From Nesterenkonia alba DSM 19423 (GTDB taxonomy: Bacteria > Actinomycetota > Actinomycetes > Actinomycetales > Micrococcaceae), in assembly GCF_000421745.1 (NCBI RefSeq), contig NZ_ATXP01000006.1:62001-126000 (forward strand): a DNA stretch of 64,000 nucleotides, written 5' to 3'. The notes below the pieces were generated by a model. That model was given only the letters and a program-made list of their open reading frames with translations, had not been told where the DNA came from and made no database searches. The position numbers were made by a program, and so were the translations under genes. Numbering within the stretch: position 1 is the first letter of the stretch; each line of letters starts with the position of its first letter. Positions 10,553-21,085 of this stretch are shown piece by piece.

Positions 10553-10642
10553 GATCACGGATCGATTACAATCGTGAGCGCCTTTGGATACCATGATGTC
10601 TATTTCTGGCCGTCCACCTGCCGTCAACCTTGAGGATCGTTC

Positions 10643-12976
10643 GTGAGCGATGAAATGCTCCCTGAGGTGGGGTCTCGGCGTCGTCGCCGCGAGATCCGTG
10701 AAGCCAGGGAGCGTGCCCGGGCGGCTGAACGGGAACGTCAGTCCGCTGTCCGGCGGCTGAGCCGGTCTTCGACCGCCTCGCCGGCGCCAGATCTCTTCGA
10801 TCAGGAGTCGAGCCAGACCCAGGTTCCTCCGGCGGTCCGGCGGGAACGTGAAGGCAGCGATAACGGGCGCCCACAGAACCCCTCCCCGCAGCGGCCATCC
10901 GGGGAAACTCTTCCTCACCAGACTCTTCCCAACCAGGCGCTACCCACTCCGGTGGAGTCCCGGCGTTCCCGGCGGCAGCGCCGCAGTGCTACCGAAAGTG
11001 CCGCCGAATCGGGTGCCTCACCGGCTGTCCCGGGGGAGACCGCGCAGGGGCAACCCGCATCGTCGCGGTCGGCTCAAGCCCGTCACCAGGGCGGAACCGG
11101 TGCACAGTCCACATCGTCTCAGCCCGCAACGGACCAGCCCACACCCGATCGGGCGGGTCAGAAATCCCGTGGCCCGGCAGCCGGCTCAACGCCTGCGCGG
11201 CGGACAGAACGGCAGGTGCCTGATCGCCGGAGTCCGGGAACGCAGACGCCACGGGCGCAGCAGACTCCGCGGATCGACCAGGCGCCTGGGAATCAGGCTC
11301 CTCGGAATGAGGAACCCACGCGGATTCAACCGGCCGTGTCACCGGCCGCAGGATCTCATCAGCGTGACTCGACTCCGCCCGGAGAGGCTCTGCATCACGA
11401 ATCCACCCCCACTGAGGCTCTCGGTGGCGCCCCCGCTGGCAAGGGCAGGGAGAGTTCCTCCGTGCAGACTCCACCACCGGTGCGGTCCGAGGACCACCCC
11501 AGCCCGGTGCCGGGTCGGGCCCGTCCCACCGCATTCGACGAGCTCGTCACCGGATCTGCGGCGTCCTCTGCTGAGGCTGCGGGTTCTGAGGAGCCGGCGG
11601 GTGAACAGGACATCTCAGCCGAGGAGTTTGATGCCTTCGACGCCGATGAGGGCGCCTTCGACGACGACACCTCCGCAAGTTTCGATGACTTCGAGGATCT
11701 TGAGCACATCGACCTCGATGAGATCGACGGTCATATTGAGCACGATGAAGACGGCCACCCGGTCTTGGTCTCCGCTTCTGGCTTCGGCCGGGGGTACCAG
11801 ACCGTCCAGCCCCTGACAGGACGTATGGCACGCAATATTCTCCAACAGCGGAAGGCCAAGCGCCGTCGCCGCAATATCACCTTGACCCTGGCCATCGGCG
11901 GTTTTGTCGTGATGGTCGCCGTCGTCTGGATTTTCCTGCAATCCATTGCAGGGATCTTCGGGCCCCGTGAGGCGGAGGACTACGAGGAGCAGGCCGGCGA
12001 GTTCGTGCAGTTCCAGGTGGTCGAAGGCGACGGTATCGAATCGGTGGCCACCCGGTTGGCCGATGCCGAAATCATCGCCAGTACGGAGGCCTTCAGCGAG
12101 GCGGTGCAGGAACTCGAAGCCGAGGGCGAACGCGGGGAACTGCATCCGGGAACCTACGAATTGCGGGAGCAGATGCCCGCGGCCGACGCCGCCGAGGAAC
12201 TCCTCAGTGAAGGCGGACAGTTCTGGTACATCGGCATCACCCCGGATATGTGGAACGATGACGTCATCGAAACGCTGGCGGAGAACACCGCCCACTCGTA
12301 TGAGGAGTACCAGCAGCTCAACCGGAATCCGCAGCGCTTCGGCCTGCCGGAGCAGGCTGAAAACCTCGAAGGTTATATCGCCGCGGGCGAGTACCAGCCC
12401 GAGGCCGGAACTTCTGCCGAGGAAATCATCGAAATGATGATCGAACCGACCTTCGAGCTGCTCGAAGCCGAAGGGGTCGACGATCCTGACGAGCAGTACC
12501 GGGCCATCACCATCGCCTCACTCATCACCGCTGAGGGCCTGCCCGAGGACTACCCAAGAATCGCCGGTGCGATTGAGAACCGCCTGCAGGACGAGGACGG
12601 TGAAACCAACGGTTACCTGCAAATCGATGCGGCAGTGAACTATGGCCGCGGGGTGCGCGGCACCCACTTCACCGAGGAGGAACGCTTCGATGCCTCCAAT
12701 GAGTACAACACCTACGTGCATTCAGGTCTGCCGCCCGGGCCCATCGGGGCTCCCGACCAGCGGGCGGTGACAGCAGCAGCGGATCCCGAGGACAACGACT
12801 ATCTCTTCTGGGTCACCGTGGATCTGCACACTGGAGAGACCCGGTTCGCCGAGACATTCGCCGAGCACGAGGAGAACGTCGAACTGCTCAACCAGTTCTG
12901 CGAGGAGAACGAGGAGACCTGTAACCAGGAAGTCGGCGGCGGCCAGACCGAAACCGAACAGCCGGGGGGTCAGTGA
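10643..12976 (+). CDS. mltG: Endolytic murein transglycosylase, MltG/YceG family, with long disordered N-terminus
   Basis: Membrane-bound lytic transglycosylase that cleaves nascent peptidoglycan strands. A single membrane helix lies at about residues 411-433. The YceG domain follows, with a LysM-like part (FVQFQVVEGDGIESVATRLADAEI) and the catalytic motif region ASLITAEG, whose conserved Glu is residue 631. NTYVHSGLPPGPIGAPD near the C-terminus is also diagnostic. The first 400 residues are cytoplasmic, rich in R, Q, P and T, then acidic, and make the protein (777 residues) about twice the family minimum. GTG start with AGGA six bases upstream; the stop overlaps aroE by four bases. Confidence 0.9.
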   Translation: MSDEMLPEVGSRRRRREIREARERARAAERERQSAVRRLSRSSTASPAPDLFDQESSQTQVPPAVRREREGSDNGRPQNPSPQRPSGETLPHQTLPNQALPTPVESRRSRRQRRSATESAAESGASPAVPGETAQGQPASSRSAQARHQGGTGAQSTSSQPATDQPTPDRAGQKSRGPAAGSTPARRTERQVPDRRSPGTQTPRAQQTPRIDQAPGNQAPRNEEPTRIQPAVSPAAGSHQRDSTPPGEALHHESTPTEALGGAPAGKGRESSSVQTPPPVRSEDHPSPVPGRARPTAFDELVTGSAASSAEAAGSEEPAGEQDISAEEFDAFDADEGAFDDDTSASFDDFEDLEHIDLDEIDGHIEHDEDGHPVLVSASGFGRGYQTVQPLTGRMARNILQQRKAKRRRRNITLTLAIGGFVVMVAVVWIFLQSIAGIFGPREAEDYEEQAGEFVQFQVVEGDGIESVATRLADAEIIASTEAFSEAVQELEAEGERGELHPGTYELREQMPAADAAEELLSEGGQFWYIGITPDMWNDDVIETLAENTAHSYEEYQQLNRNPQRFGLPEQAENLEGYIAAGEYQPEAGTSAEEIIEMMIEPTFELLEAEGVDDPDEQYRAITIASLITAEGLPEDYPRIAGAIENRLQDEDGETNGYLQIDAAVNYGRGVRGTHFTEEERFDASNEYNTYVHSGLPPGPIGAPDQRAVTAAADPEDNDYLFWVTVDLHTGETRFAETFAEHEENVELLNQFCEENEETCNQEVGGGQTETEQPGGQ

Positions 12977-13908
12977 CCTCGCAGCAGCGCGCCGCTGTAC
13001 TCGGCTCTCCGATTCAGCACTCGAAATCCCCGGCTCTGCACAGTGCCGCCTACCGCCTCTTGGGTGTGGAGATTGACTACACGCGCCGGGAAGTCAGTGA
13101 GCAGACGCTGCCCCGTTTTCTCTCCGGTGAGGGCGCCGAACCCGGCTGGGTCGGCTGGTCGGTGACCATGCCGTTGAAAGCCGCCATGGTCGAGCACATG
13201 ACCACTTACTCCCCACGGGTCAAGACTCTCGGAGTGCTCAACACGGTGGTGATTGACCACGACGCCGACTCGCGGCGTCTCCACGGGGAGAACACCGACG
13301 TCGATGGGATCCTCAGAGCATTGACTGAGGCTGAGCTCACAGCACCCGGGCCGACGGCGGCCGCGGCGAGACAGAGCCAGCGTCCCTTTGCGGTGTTGGG
13401 GGCCGGGGGGACGGCGGCCGCGGCCCTCGGAGCCGCCGCCGAGCGCGGGCATCGTGAAGTCGTCGTCTACGCGCGCAGTCTGCAACGGGCCGCCTCCGCG
13501 GTGCCGCTGGCCCAGCGACTGGGACTGGAATGCACACTGCGTGAGCTGGAGGCTTTCCCTCACGACGTGGCGGCTACCTCCCCTGCGGCGGTGGTCTCCA
13601 CCCTGCCACCGCGGGCGGCCGACCCGCTGGCCGCCGCGTTGGGCACCGTGACCCCGGGGGTTCCGCTGCTCGATGCTGCCTATGACCCGTGGCCCTCCCA
13701 GTTGGCTATCGCCTGGGAAAACGCCGGAGGGCAGGTGGCTAGTGGGCTGAGCATGCTGTTGCACCAGGCGGTCAAACAAGTGGAGCTGTTCACTGCCTCC
13801 ACCGGCCACCCGGCCGGTGAACTGGCAGCGACCGCTCACCGCCAGCTGGTGGAAACGATGCGCACAGCGATCGGACTTCAGCCCCCTGGGAACAGGACCA
13901 CGGACTGA
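12973..13908 (+). CDS. aroE: Shikimate dehydrogenase
   Basis: NADPH-dependent reduction of 3-dehydroshikimate to shikimate, step four of the chorismate route. Visible: substrate-binding SKSPALHSAAYR near residue 17, NTDVDG near 106 and the nucleotide-binding GAGGTAAAALGAAA loop near 140. It has 311 residues, with a GTG start overlapping the mltG stop. mltG-aroE-aroC-aroK-aroB is a frequent actinobacterial order. Confidence 0.92.
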   Translation: MTSQQRAAVLGSPIQHSKSPALHSAAYRLLGVEIDYTRREVSEQTLPRFLSGEGAEPGWVGWSVTMPLKAAMVEHMTTYSPRVKTLGVLNTVVIDHDADSRRLHGENTDVDGILRALTEAELTAPGPTAAAARQSQRPFAVLGAGGTAAAALGAAAERGHREVVVYARSLQRAASAVPLAQRLGLECTLRELEAFPHDVAATSPAAVVSTLPPRAADPLAAALGTVTPGVPLLDAAYDPWPSQLAIAWENAGGQVASGLSMLLHQAVKQVELFTASTGHPAGELAATAHRQLVETMRTAIGLQPPGNRTTD

Positions 13909-13949
13909 ACACCGCAGCTTCTGCGGCCGCTTGAGCTCACCAACCCGGT

Positions 13950-13962
13950 TAGGATGGTCGGC
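13950..13962 (+). promoter_or_regulatory. -10 element for leaderless aroC
   Basis: TAGGAT (13950-13955) ends seven bases before the ATG at 13963. This supports an internal promoter for aroC-aroK-aroB inside the aro cluster and favours the second in-frame ATG over the one at 13954, which overlaps the hexamer. Confidence 0.5.
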
Positions 13963-15210
13963 ATGTTGCGCTGGCTGACTTCCGGAGAATCTCACGGCCG
14001 TGCCCTGGTTGGCATTCTCGAAGGCCTCCCCGCCGGGGTGCCGCTGACTTCCCAGGATGTCCAGGACCGGTTGGCTCGTCGGCGCCTGGGCTATGGTCGC
14101 GGAGCCCGCATGAAGTTCGAGCAGGACGAGGTCACTCTCATCGCCGGAGTCCGGCACGGTGAGACCTTGGGCGGTCCGGTTGCCATCGAGGTCGGCAACA
14201 CCGAGTGGCCTAAATGGGAGAAGGTCATGTCTGCCGACCCGGTGGACCCTGCCGAGATTGAGCACCTGGCACGCAACGCACCCTTGACCCGGCCCCGTCC
14301 TGGCCACGCCGACTTCACAGGGATGCAGAAGTACGGCTTCACCGAAGCGCGTCCCGTGCTGGAGCGCGCCTCCGCCCGAGAGACTGCCACCCGGGTGGCG
14401 TTGGGAACCGCTGCACAGAACTTCCTGGCCGAACTAGGCATGACTACGGTCTCGCACACCGTCGCCGTCGGGGAGGTCACCACTGACGACGACGCCCCGG
14501 TTCCCACCGCGCAGGATGTCGCCACGATCGACGCCGATCCGCTGCGATGCTTCCACCCAGCGACCTCTGAGGCGATGGTGGCTGAGGTCGATGCGGCACA
14601 TAAAGCCGGCGAAACTCTCGGTGGCGTCGTCGAAGTTGTCGTCGACGGCGTCCCCCCGGGGCTGGGAAGCTATGTGCACTGGGACCGCCGACTGGATGCA
14701 CGGCTGGCCGGAGCGCTGATGGGTATCCAGGCCATCAAGGGCGTGGAAGTCGGTGACGGGCTGAAGACCGCTGCCCGTCGGGGCTCCCAGGCCCATGACG
14801 AGATCGAACTCGACGCCCACGGGAGAATCCGCCGCTCGACCAACCGTGCCGGAGGGATCGAAGGCGGGATGAGCATTGGCGATACCCTCCGAGTGCGCGC
14901 GGCGATGAAACCTATCGCCACGGTGCCCCGAGCCCTGCGCACCGTGGATATCGCCACCGGGGAGCCAACCACTGCCCACCACCAGCGCAGCGACGTCTGT
15001 GCGGTCCCGGCAGCCGGGGTGGTCGCCGAAGCGATGGTCGCCCTGGTCCTGGCACAGGCAGTGTTAGAGAAGTGCGGCGGGGACAGCCTCACTGAGACGC
15101 GGCGTAACCTGCACAGTTACCTGGAGAACATGCCCGAACTGGGGCAGAACCCGCAGCTGGCCGGCAGCGACGGGGACCCCGTGCAGCCTCCGGCTGCCTT
15201 CAGCAGCTGA
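13963..15210 (+). CDS. aroC: Chorismate synthase
   Basis: FMN-dependent elimination of phosphate from EPSP to give chorismate, the last common step of aromatic synthesis. The N-terminus [17 protein letters not shown] carries the ESHG signature; other signatures are [28 protein letters not shown] and [17 protein letters not shown]. With the start at 13963 the protein is 415 residues; an ATG at 13954 would add three. The stop overlaps the aroK ATG by one base. Confidence 0.95.
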   Translation: MLRWLTSGESHGRALVGILEGLPAGVPLTSQDVQDRLARRRLGYGRGARMKFEQDEVTLIAGVRHGETLGGPVAIEVGNTEWPKWEKVMSADPVDPAEIEHLARNAPLTRPRPGHADFTGMQKYGFTEARPVLERASARETATRVALGTAAQNFLAELGMTTVSHTVAVGEVTTDDDAPVPTAQDVATIDADPLRCFHPATSEAMVAEVDAAHKAGETLGGVVEVVVDGVPPGLGSYVHWDRRLDARLAGALMGIQAIKGVEVGDGLKTAARRGSQAHDEIELDAHGRIRRSTNRAGGIEGGMSIGDTLRVRAAMKPIATVPRALRTVDIATGEPTTAHHQRSDVCAVPAAGVVAEAMVALVLAQAVLEKCGGDSLTETRRNLHSYLENMPELGQNPQLAGSDGDPVQPPAAFSS

Positions 15211-15740
15211 TGAGCAGCCCGGCACGTACCCACAATGTGGTACTCATCGGACCCATGGCCTCCGGTAAGTCCAGTGTGGGCCAGGCACTGGCCCGCCGGT
15301 TGAACCGCCCCCATGTGGACACCGACCAGTTCTTCGTGGCCCGCTACGGTCCCATCCCTGAGTACTTTGCCCAGCACGGGGAGGAGTCGTTCCGGGCCGC
15401 TGAGGAGCGCATTGTCGCTGAGCTGCTCGATGCCCCCCGCCCATCGGTCATCAGCCTCGGAGGTGGGTCGGTGCTTTCGCCTCGGACCCGGGCATTGCTT
15501 GAGGGGCATTTCACGGTGATGCTCGATGTCACCGCCGAACAGGCCGCCGCCCGGATCGGCGACGCCTCCACCCGCCCCATGCTCGCCTCCGACCCGGTGG
15601 GCCGTTGGAAGAAGATCTACGCCGAGCGGGAATCCCTCTACCGGGACTGCGCTGATCTGGTGGTCAGTGCCGACCACGAGACGATCGAAGCCCGAGTCGA
15701 TACCATCGAGAACGAACTGAACCGGATCACGAAAGACTGA
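15210..15740 (+). CDS. aroK: Shikimate kinase
   Basis: ATP-dependent phosphorylation of shikimate. P-loop GPMASGKSSVG at about residues 14-24, the substrate-binding DTDQ near 37, the GGGSV segment near 87 and the lid arginines around RIGDASTRPML are visible. It has 176 residues, a normal length. Its ATG shares the last base of the aroC stop (TGATG), so the two are likely translationally coupled. Confidence 0.94.
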   Translation: MSSPARTHNVVLIGPMASGKSSVGQALARRLNRPHVDTDQFFVARYGPIPEYFAQHGEESFRAAEERIVAELLDAPRPSVISLGGGSVLSPRTRALLEGHFTVMLDVTAEQAAARIGDASTRPMLASDPVGRWKKIYAERESLYRDCADLVVSADHETIEARVDTIENELNRITKD

Positions 15741-15752
15741 GCGCACACCCCT

Positions 15753-16952
15753 ATGAGCACTCCTACAGACAGCGGTGAGCCTGCGGGGACACCGCAAGCA
15801 TCCACCCCGCTGAGCGAGACCCAGCACAGTGAGCCCACCACCATCACCGTGGGTGAGGGAACGGGAACCGGTGGAGATGAACTGGGCTATCCCGTCGTCG
15901 TCGGCAATGGACTCCTCTCCCGGCTGCCGGACCTCTTGGGCACCCAAGCCGAACGGGTGCTCATCATTCACCCGCGGGCGCTGCGTGCCACCGGTGACGT
16001 GGTGCGTGAAGACCTGGAGAAGGCCGGCTACACCGCCATGGTGGCCGAGATTCCCGATGCCGAAGAGGGTAAGCACATCCAGGTGGCCGCGTTCTGTTGG
16101 CAAGTGCTCGGGCAGAACGATTTCACCCGCTCCGATGCTGTGGTCTCCGTCGGCGGGGGAGCGGTCTCCGATCTGGCCGGCTTCGTCGCCGCTACCTGGC
16201 TACGGGGAGTGCGGGTTGTGCATATGCCGACCACGGTGCTCGGCATGGTCGACGCCGCCGTCGGCGGCAAAACTGGGATCAATACCGCTGAGGGGAAGAA
16301 CCTGGTGGGTTCCTTCCACCAACCGGCCGGGGTGCTGGCTGACCTCGACACCCTCATTACCCTGCCACGCAATGAACTGGTCTCTGGATTGGCCGAGGTC
16401 ATCAAATGTGGGTTCATCGCTGATGAACGGATCCTCACCCTGATTGAGGAGTCCCCGGAGGCCGCGCAGAACCCTCATTCGGCACAGCTGCGTGAACTCA
16501 TCGAACGCTCTATCCGGGTCAAGGCTGAGATCGTCGGAGAAGACGCCCGGGAGGCTGATCGCCGTGAGCACCTCAACTACGGGCACACGCTGGCCCACGC
16601 CATTGAACTCGCTGAGCGTTATCAGTGGCGCCACGGTGCGGCCGTCTCGGTGGGTATGGTCTTCGCCGCGGAACTGGCGCACAGCCTGGGCCGGCTCAGT
16701 GAGGCCGAGGTCGACCGCCACCGGGCAGTGCTGACCTCACTGGGATTGCCCATTACCTACCGGGATGACCGGTGGAACCAGCTGCTGGAAGGAATCCGCC
16801 GCGATAAGAAGAACCGCGGCGATGTGCTCAGGTTCGTGCTGCTCAACGGCATTGGCAACCCCGCCACTGTGGAGATTCCGGATGCATCCATGTTGTACGC
16901 GGCGTACCAGGAGATCGGCGAACCAGTCAGCGGGACCACGATCTCCCTGTGA
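15753..16952 (+). CDS. aroB: 3-dehydroquinate synthase
   Basis: NAD- and metal-dependent cyclisation of DAHP to 3-dehydroquinate. Family signatures are present: [49 protein letters not shown] and [13 protein letters not shown] with metal-binding histidines. The first 45 or so residues are a low-complexity tail not found in the core enzyme, giving 399 residues against about 360 for most homologues; a start further in is possible but I see no better one. Last gene of the aro group. Confidence 0.93.
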   Translation: MSTPTDSGEPAGTPQASTPLSETQHSEPTTITVGEGTGTGGDELGYPVVVGNGLLSRLPDLLGTQAERVLIIHPRALRATGDVVREDLEKAGYTAMVAEIPDAEEGKHIQVAAFCWQVLGQNDFTRSDAVVSVGGGAVSDLAGFVAATWLRGVRVVHMPTTVLGMVDAAVGGKTGINTAEGKNLVGSFHQPAGVLADLDTLITLPRNELVSGLAEVIKCGFIADERILTLIEESPEAAQNPHSAQLRELIERSIRVKAEIVGEDAREADRREHLNYGHTLAHAIELAERYQWRHGAAVSVGMVFAAELAHSLGRLSEAEVDRHRAVLTSLGLPITYRDDRWNQLLEGIRRDKKNRGDVLRFVLLNGIGNPATVEIPDASMLYAAYQEIGEPVSGTTISL

Positions 16953-16980
16953 CGTGCTGGGTGGAGGCCGCCTGTATGAT
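16951..16980 (+). promoter_or_regulatory. Probable efp promoter
   Basis: TATGAT at 16975-16980 is a good -10 hexamer in the 76-bp aroB-efp gap. The best -35 candidate is GACGTG at 16951-16956 with an 18-bp spacer, a weak match. This would give efp-nusB its own transcript with a leader of about 40 bases. Confidence 0.4.
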
Positions 16981-17028
16981 GGATCGGCGGCTCACAGAGA
17001 TTTATCGAACCAGAAGGGGCTCAATTTC

Positions 17029-17592
17029 GTGGCAACCTCGAACGACATCAAGAACGGCGCGGTGCTCAAGCTCGAGGGGCAGCTGTGGAACACCCTGGAA
17101 TTTCAGCACGTCAAGCCGGGCAAGGGCGGAGCGTTCATCCGCACCAAGCTGAAGAACGTCACCTCCGGCAAAGTCGTGGACAAGACGTTCAATGCCGGAG
17201 CCAAAGTGGAGTTCGCCACGGTGGACCGCTCCGACTACCAGTTCCTCTACGCCGATGGCGACGATTACATCTTCATGGACTTACGTGACTACGACCAGAT
17301 CACGGTGCCCGCTGAGATCGTCGGCGATGCCGCCAACTACCTGCTGGAATCGGCTACTGTCACCATTGCGATGCACGAAGGCACTCCGCTGTACCTGGAG
17401 CTGCCACCTTCAGTGGTGCTGGAGATCACCTACACCGAGCCGGGCCTGCAGGGTGACCGCTCCAATGCTGGAACCAAGGCAGCCACTGTGGAGACCGGTC
17501 ACGAGATCCAGGTGCCGCTCTTCGTCGACCAGGGCACCAAGGTCAAAGTCAACACCAGCACCGGGGAATACCTCGGCCGTGTGACCGACTAA
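17029..17592 (+). CDS. efp: Elongation factor P
   Basis: Translation factor that relieves ribosome stalling at polyproline stretches. The 187 residues begin at GTG 17029 ([20 protein letters not shown]) after a GAAGGGG ribosome site; the open frame continues upstream but that part matches no EF-P. The modification loop reads [16 protein letters not shown], with a lysine at its tip. The last segment, [17 protein letters not shown], is the conserved EF-P C-terminus. nusB follows 17 bases later. Confidence 0.95.
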   Translation: MATSNDIKNGAVLKLEGQLWNTLEFQHVKPGKGGAFIRTKLKNVTSGKVVDKTFNAGAKVEFATVDRSDYQFLYADGDDYIFMDLRDYDQITVPAEIVGDAANYLLESATVTIAMHEGTPLYLELPPSVVLEITYTEPGLQGDRSNAGTKAATVETGHEIQVPLFVDQGTKVKVNTSTGEYLGRVTD

Positions 17593-17609
17593 TAAGTTCA
17601 GCGACCACT

Positions 17610-18086
17610 GTGGTGAAACGATCCCGATCCAAAGCCCGACGTCGGGCTCTAGAAATCCTCTTTGAGGCTGAGCAGCGCGGACTCCCGGCCGAGGAAGTCC
17701 TCACCCTGCGCAGCTCGGCCACTGAGCTGCAACTGAACCCGTATGCTCGTCAACTGGTCCTGGGGGTCAGTGCCCGGCAGGAAGAACTCGACGAGCTGAT
17801 CTCTACCTACGCTCGTGGCTGGACTCTGGAGCGGATGCCCACAGTGGATCGCACTGCGCTGCGCATCGGGGCCTGGGAACTGCTGCACAACCCGGAGATC
17901 CCCGAGGCGGTGGCCGTCTCCGAGGCCGTGGCCCTGGTCCGCGAGCTCTCCACCGATGAGTCACCGCGGTTCGTCAACGGGCTACTCGGCAGGCTCCAGC
18001 AGCTCAAACCCACTCTGGTGGATGAGGACGAGGACCCCCTGCTCGATGAGGAGCCTGGCATGGATGAGGATGCAGACTCTGCCTGA
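17610..18086 (+). CDS. nusB: Transcription antitermination factor NusB
   Basis: Helical RNA-binding factor of ribosomal-RNA antitermination complexes. The N-terminus RSRSKARRRALEILFEAE and the segment ERMPTVDRTALRIGAWELL are family hallmarks, followed by PEAVAVSEAVALVRELSTDESPRFVNGLL. It has 158 residues, with an acidic tail of about 20. GTG start; a second GTG directly follows. efp-nusB pairing is common in actinobacteria. Confidence 0.94.
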   Translation: MVKRSRSKARRRALEILFEAEQRGLPAEEVLTLRSSATELQLNPYARQLVLGVSARQEELDELISTYARGWTLERMPTVDRTALRIGAWELLHNPEIPEAVAVSEAVALVRELSTDESPRFVNGLLGRLQQLKPTLVDEDEDPLLDEEPGMDEDADSA

Positions 18087-18092
18087 TAGGCT
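18087..18092 (+). promoter_or_regulatory. Possible -10 element of the pyr operon
   Basis: TAGGCT directly follows the nusB stop. Transcription from about 18099 would give a leader of roughly 120 bases carrying the PyrR-type hairpin. No convincing -35 is seen, so read-through from nusB is also possible. Confidence 0.35.
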
Positions 18093-18178
18093 GAAGCAGG
18101 TGTCGATGAGGCACCAGCGCACCCGATGCGCCGACATCAGGTGCGCAGGCCGGCACGGCTTTGCCGCCGGGACCACCG

Positions 18179-18214
18179 CTCCTTTAAACATCGTCCTGTG
18201 AGGCGAGGAAGGAG
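18179..18214 (+). promoter_or_regulatory. PyrR-binding hairpin sequestering the pyrR ribosome binding site
   Basis: CGTCCTGTGAGGCG (18192-18205) fits the PyrR RNA consensus ARUCCNGNGAGGYU, with compensating C-G and G-C pairs at its base and a bulged U. Outside it, CTCCTT (18179-18184) pairs perfectly with AAGGAG (18209-18214), the pyrR ribosome site eight bases before the ATG. PyrR bound with UMP would stabilise the fold and block translation, as shown for mycobacteria. There is no terminator, so this is a translational, not a transcriptional, switch. Confidence 0.8.
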
Positions 18215-18222
18215 TCGATACG

Positions 18223-18786
18223 ATGACCCCGTCATCTGAGACTGCCCAGGTCATGAGCGCTTCGGATATTGAACGCGCCCTGACCCGAATCGCCCATGAA
18301 ATTGTGGAGACCCACCGCGGCACTGCGGGACTGGTCATTCTGGGTATTCCGCGCCGGGGCGTCCCCTTGGCCCGCCGGTTGGGTGAGAAACTCGCCGGCA
18401 TAGACACCGACTTCGACTCCCACGACCAGGTCGGCTCCCTGGATATCACCATGTACCGGGACGATCTGCGCACCACGGGTGCCCGCACACCTGAGCCCAC
18501 CGAACTGCCCGCCAGCGGAATCGATGCCGCCACTGTGGTGCTCGTCGACGATGTGCTGTACTCCGGGCGGACGATCCGGGCTGCACTCGACGCTCTTTCT
18601 GACCTCGGCCGGCCGGAGACCGTCCGGTTGGCAGTCCTGGTCGACCGGGGTCACCGGCAGCTGCCCATCCGGGCCGACCACGTCGGTAAAAACATCCCCA
18701 CATCCCGTCAGGAACGCGTCTCGGTCCGCCTGGCGGCCATTGACGGTGTGAGTGCCTCAGATGAAGCGGTGGTGATTCAACGGTGA
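18223..18786 (+). CDS. pyrR: Pyrimidine operon regulator PyrR / uracil phosphoribosyltransferase
   Basis: RNA-binding regulator that senses UMP/UTP against PRPP and often has weak uracil phosphoribosyltransferase activity. The PRPP loop [21 protein letters not shown] is clear near residue 105, and [12 protein letters not shown] near 46 is typical. It has 187 residues. The ribosome site lies inside the PyrR-type hairpin, so the gene probably controls itself and the whole operon. Its stop overlaps pyrB by four bases. Confidence 0.93.
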   Translation: MTPSSETAQVMSASDIERALTRIAHEIVETHRGTAGLVILGIPRRGVPLARRLGEKLAGIDTDFDSHDQVGSLDITMYRDDLRTTGARTPEPTELPASGIDAATVVLVDDVLYSGRTIRAALDALSDLGRPETVRLAVLVDRGHRQLPIRADHVGKNIPTSRQERVSVRLAAIDGVSASDEAVVIQR

Positions 18787-19763
18787 AACACCTGCTGACC
18801 ACCTCCGACTTAAGCCACAGCCAGGCGATGAACATCCTCGACACCGCTGAGGAGATGGACCAGGTGTCCCAGCGGGAAGTGAAGAAGCTTCCCACCTTGC
18901 GCGGCCGCACAGTAGTCAACCTGTTTTACGAGGACTCCACGCGCACCCGGGTCTCCTTCGAGGCGGCCGCTAAGCGGCTCTCGGCCGATGTGGTCAACTT
19001 CTCCGCCAAGGGGTCCTCGGTCTCCAAAGGGGAGTCACTGAAGGACACGGTCCAGACCCTCGATGCCATGGGGGCCGATGCCATTGTCATTCGCCATCCT
19101 GCTGCCGGAGCGGCCGCGCAGCTGGCCGCCAGTGACTGGACCCAGGCGGCGGTGCTCAACGCGGGCGACGGAACCCACGAACACCCCACCCAGGCGCTGC
19201 TGGACGCGCTGACCCTGCGCCGTGGCTACGCCGCCGCCCGGGACACTGGATCCCGCGGCACCGACTTATCAGGACTGAAGGTGCTCATCATCGGAGATGT
19301 GCTGCACTCCCGGGTCGCCCGGTCCAATGTATGGCTGCTGACTACCCTCGGGGCGAAAGTCTCCCTGGTCGCTCCGGCCACCCTGCTGCCGGTGGGCGCG
19401 GAAACCTGGCCGGTGACCATTCACTACGATCTGGATGAGGCCCTGGCCACGGACCCGGACGCAGTGATGATGCTACGGGTTCAGGCCGAACGGATGGGCG
19501 GGGCGTTCTTCCCCACGAGTGCGGAGTACACCCGCCGCTGGGGTCTGACCGATGAGCGGCTCGCCGTCGTCGAATCCTTGCGGATCGGCCCGAGTCAGGC
19601 CCCGGCGATGATCCTGCACCCTGGTCCGATGAACCGCGGCGTGGAAATTTCCGCCGCCGCTGCCGACTCCCCGCAGTCGGTCATCACCGAGCAGGTCACC
19701 CACGGTGTCTCCGTGCGGATGGCCGTGCTGCACCTGCTGCTCTCCGGAAGGAGCGAAACGTGA
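18783..19763 (+). CDS. pyrB: Aspartate carbamoyltransferase catalytic subunit
   Basis: First committed step of pyrimidine synthesis: carbamoyl phosphate plus aspartate to carbamoyl aspartate. The carbamoyl phosphate motif STRTR lies in [12 protein letters not shown] near residue 55; HPTQALLD and [10 protein letters not shown] are also present. It has 326 residues and a GTG start. No pyrI regulatory subunit is present, which fits the class that associates with PyrC or works alone. Confidence 0.95.
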   Translation: MKHLLTTSDLSHSQAMNILDTAEEMDQVSQREVKKLPTLRGRTVVNLFYEDSTRTRVSFEAAAKRLSADVVNFSAKGSSVSKGESLKDTVQTLDAMGADAIVIRHPAAGAAAQLAASDWTQAAVLNAGDGTHEHPTQALLDALTLRRGYAAARDTGSRGTDLSGLKVLIIGDVLHSRVARSNVWLLTTLGAKVSLVAPATLLPVGAETWPVTIHYDLDEALATDPDAVMMLRVQAERMGGAFFPTSAEYTRRWGLTDERLAVVESLRIGPSQAPAMILHPGPMNRGVEISAAAADSPQSVITEQVTHGVSVRMAVLHLLLSGRSET

Positions 19764-21085
19764 ACGCCTATCTCATCACGGCCGCCGCACCCTATGGGCA
19801 ACAACCGGTCGACATCCTCATTCGCGATGGGCGGATCGTCTCCATCGGTGAGAACATCACCGACGACGACGCCGAACGGGTCGATGCCGCCGGACTCATC
19901 GCCTTGCCGGGGATGGTTGACCTCCATACCCACCTGCGTGAACCCGGCCGCGAGGACGCAGAGACGGTCGACACCGGGACACGGGCCGCTGCCCGCGGGG
20001 GATTCACCGCCGTGCACGCTATGGCGAACTCCCAGCCGGTGGCCGATACCGCCGGCGTCGTCGAGCAGGTCAAGCGGCTCGGAGATGACGCCGGTTGGAG
20101 CGAGGTCTACCCAGTGGGTGCGGTCACCCGCGGTCTGGCCGGAGAACAGCTGGCCGAGCTTGGAGCTATGGCGGCTTCGGCGGCTGAGGTGAGAATGTTC
20201 TCCGATGACGGCCACTGTGTGGCCAACCCCCAGCTGATGCGCCGGGCTTTGGAGTATGTCAGCACGGTGGGCGGGTTCATCGCCCAGCATGCCCAGGACC
20301 CGGATCTGACCGCCTGGGGCACTGACTACGCGGCCCAGATGAACGAAGGCATCGTCTCTTCCGCCCTCGGATTGCCTGGCTGGCCGTCGGTGGCCGAAGA
20401 GGCGATCATCGCCCGGGATGTGCTGCTGGCCGACTACGTGGGAGCCCGGCTGCATATCTGCCACGTCTCCACCGCCGGCAGTGTCGAGATTCTCAAGTGG
20501 GCGAAGTCCCGGGACATCCAGGTCACCGCCGAGGTCACGCCCCACCACCTGTTGTTGACCGATGAGCTGGTCCGCAGCTTCGACCCGGTCTACAAGGTCA
20601 ATCCGCCGTTGCGGACCGAGCGGGATACCCGCGTGCTGCGTGAAGCCCTCGCCGAGGGGATCATCGACGTGATCGGCACCGACCATGCTCCCCACCCCAC
20701 CCAGGCCAAGGAGTGCGAATGGCACCAGGCCGCCATGGGGATGACCGGGCTAGAGACCGCTCTGCCTGCGGTGACGCACGCGATGATCTCCACCGGGTTG
20801 ATGGACTGGCGGCGCTTTGCCGAAGTCACCTCGGAGACTCCGGCGCGTATCTACGGGCACACCCATCAGGGACGGCCGCTGGCCGAAGGGGAGCCGGCCA
20901 ACCTCATCCTCGTCGATCCGGGGGCGGTGACCACCGTACGGCCCGAGGAACACGCCACGAAGGGGCAGAATTCGCCTTACCGAGGGATGGAGCTGCCCGG
21001 AGTGGTTCGAGCCACCTTCCTCAACGGCCATCAGGTGGTCGCTGATGGCGCCCTGACCGTCTCCACCACTGGGAGGTCCGCATGA
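19760..21085 (+). CDS. pyrC: Dihydroorotase
   Basis: Zinc amidohydrolase that cyclises carbamoyl aspartate to dihydroorotate. The metal motif [10 protein letters not shown] is near residue 55, with HVSTAGS and GTDHAPHP further on, and the C-terminal strand typical of amidohydrolases. It has 441 residues and a GTG start overlapping pyrB by four bases, with GGAAGGAG upstream. Its stop overlaps the next gene by four bases. Confidence 0.95.
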   Translation: MNAYLITAAAPYGQQPVDILIRDGRIVSIGENITDDDAERVDAAGLIALPGMVDLHTHLREPGREDAETVDTGTRAAARGGFTAVHAMANSQPVADTAGVVEQVKRLGDDAGWSEVYPVGAVTRGLAGEQLAELGAMAASAAEVRMFSDDGHCVANPQLMRRALEYVSTVGGFIAQHAQDPDLTAWGTDYAAQMNEGIVSSALGLPGWPSVAEEAIIARDVLLADYVGARLHICHVSTAGSVEILKWAKSRDIQVTAEVTPHHLLLTDELVRSFDPVYKVNPPLRTERDTRVLREALAEGIIDVIGTDHAPHPTQAKECEWHQAAMGMTGLETALPAVTHAMISTGLMDWRRFAEVTSETPARIYGHTHQGRPLAEGEPANLILVDPGAVTTVRPEEHATKGQNSPYRGMELPGVVRATFLNGHQVVADGALTVSTTGRSA

